From Bombus terrestris (taxonomy: Eukaryota; Arthropoda; Insecta; Hymenoptera; Apidae): DNA of 64,000 nucleotides. Below the pieces are notes generated by a model. That model saw only the letters and a list, made by a program, of their open reading frames with translations. It had not been told where the DNA came from and searched no databases. Below, one piece after another: positions 62,939-64,000 of the stretch (its first letter is position 1; the number at the start of each line of letters is the position of its first letter). The translations under genes were made by a program, and so were the position numbers. The DNA lies in assembly GCF_910591885.1 (NCBI RefSeq), contig NC_063286.1, forward strand, positions 3,844,001 through 3,908,000. The letters run 5' to 3'.

Positions 62939-64000
62939 CTTATTGAATACAATTGTGTATACAAACGTTTAATTTATTAACTTTTTTATTTCAAAAGAAC
63001 GCAAAAAGGAACTGACGTATGTTTACGTATGTTTCTCATTTACGTATACATCTATATAAATACTACTTCACAATTCACATCCATGTGGATGTTGACCAAT
63101 GACTGAACGTTTATTTTGTCTCTATTTCAAATATTCTGGCGAAATTTTTCGAAAGATTCAAGAAATATAACAACATTAAATTAACCATTTCACAATTAAT
63201 AAATTCTTTTCTGAGTCTTAAAACTTAATATTACGTAACTTTTACATAATCTACATAATTGTATGAATAAAATAATAGTTGGATATTATTAAAATGAAAA
63301 ATAACAAGTCAAATTTTAACATGTTATATTTATATATTTGGGGCGAACGTATATACATTTTCACACACAAATATAAACCATCTCTTCTAAAAAAATTAAC
63401 AATGTTCTGCTATATTAATACAGCGATTATAATCTCTTTTAATTTATTTAAACAGGAGAAATATAGATGACTTTCAATATAGATGACTTTCAATATAGAT
63501 GATTTTTAATATATATAATTTTCAATATAGATGACACTTTATGTACTTACGTTTACATTTGATATTGTACTATACATTATAATGGGTAAAAAAGGGATTT
63601 ACACACTATACAGAAGATATATTACTTCAGCCTTGTAATTTGCAACTACGAACTTATTTAAACGAAAAACAAATAAATATAGCATCGTGTTAAAATACTA
63701 TTCCTAAATACTAAATTTAACAAATAGTTGGTTTATGTAAGCCATGAACATACCACGAATGAAGTTGTACGTTTTTAAGTGTTAACCATATTTAAGTGTT
63801 AGGAACATATTTTAAGAATTACGTTATTGATATTTGATAATAAGTAAATCTTCCTTGTTAAACATCAAATTACCATTCCATTCAAAACTTGACATGGATA
63901 GTAACAGAATCACTTACATTGGACGGATCTTTATACCTCATCTCTGATGTCAAGTTATCATATTTCAGATTTTCAATATTTAAGTATTTTTTATGTATTT
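62939..64000. other. POLB upstream flank, no gene seen
   Basis: Promoter of POLB is expected near 62940-63120. The rest is AT-rich with the short 17-bp tandem repeat. Confidence 0.55.
63459..63535 (+). repeat. Short tandem repeat, about 17-bp unit
   Basis: Four to five imperfect copies of AATATAGATGACTTTC. Confidence 0.8.

Noticed and set aside
1..64000. tRNA, rRNA or CRISPR-type arrays
   Set aside because: None recognised; the tandem arrays have no spacers and the organism is a eukaryote.

Overview
The window is AT-rich, intron-bearing nuclear DNA from an insect. The protein sequences and the mixture of mariner, piggyBac and jockey remnants fit a hymenopteran, most likely a bee. A complete DNA polymerase beta gene argues against Drosophila, which lacks it. 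I cannot name the species from sequence alone.

Layout. Positions 1 to about 20,000 are gene-poor and full of transposon debris. They hold two dead mariner copies with the same internal deletion, about eight short palindromic elements built from mariner ends, four TTAA-flanked piggyBac-type elements (one carrying a 43-bp tandem array), LTR-like dispersed repeats and minisatellites. The only gene signals here are a transmembrane-encoding exon on the minus strand (15336-15533) and a probable 5' exon of the same strand near 19.15-19.6 kb. They look like the start of a long gene that runs out of the left edge. From 20.8 to 63 kb the DNA is gene-dense, with eleven housekeeping-type genes whose exons I joined by splice sites and reading-frame continuity. 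In order they are codanin-1 (-), a cathepsin L protease (-), NDUFB4 of complex I (+), TRAPPC5 (-), WDR6 (-), a ChaC gamma-glutamylcyclotransferase (+), cyclin G (+), RNA 3'-phosphate cyclase RtcA (+), ALG11 mannosyltransferase (-), HGSNAT lysosomal acetyltransferase (+) and DNA polymerase beta (-).

Several neighbours are arranged head to head (WDR6/ChaC, ALG11/HGSNAT) or tail to tail (NDUFB4/TRAPPC5, RtcA/ALG11, HGSNAT/POLB) with gaps of a few hundred bases to about 2 kb. There is no operon or joint pathway: the genes serve chromatin and histone handling, lysosomal proteolysis, respiration, vesicle tethering, tRNA modification, glutathione turnover, the cell cycle, RNA repair, N-glycosylation, heparan sulfate breakdown and base-excision repair.

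The most unusual structures are: a 5-kb element with roughly 440-bp terminal inverted repeats just upstream of rtcA, probably inside its 5' intron; two mariner copies sharing the same deletion and the same premature stops; a codanin-1 gene that lacks the N-terminal third of the family; and an inverted-repeat element 35 bases from a splice donor in HGSNAT. I did not recognise a new defence or metabolic system. All joins and family calls are by eye and were not checked by database search.
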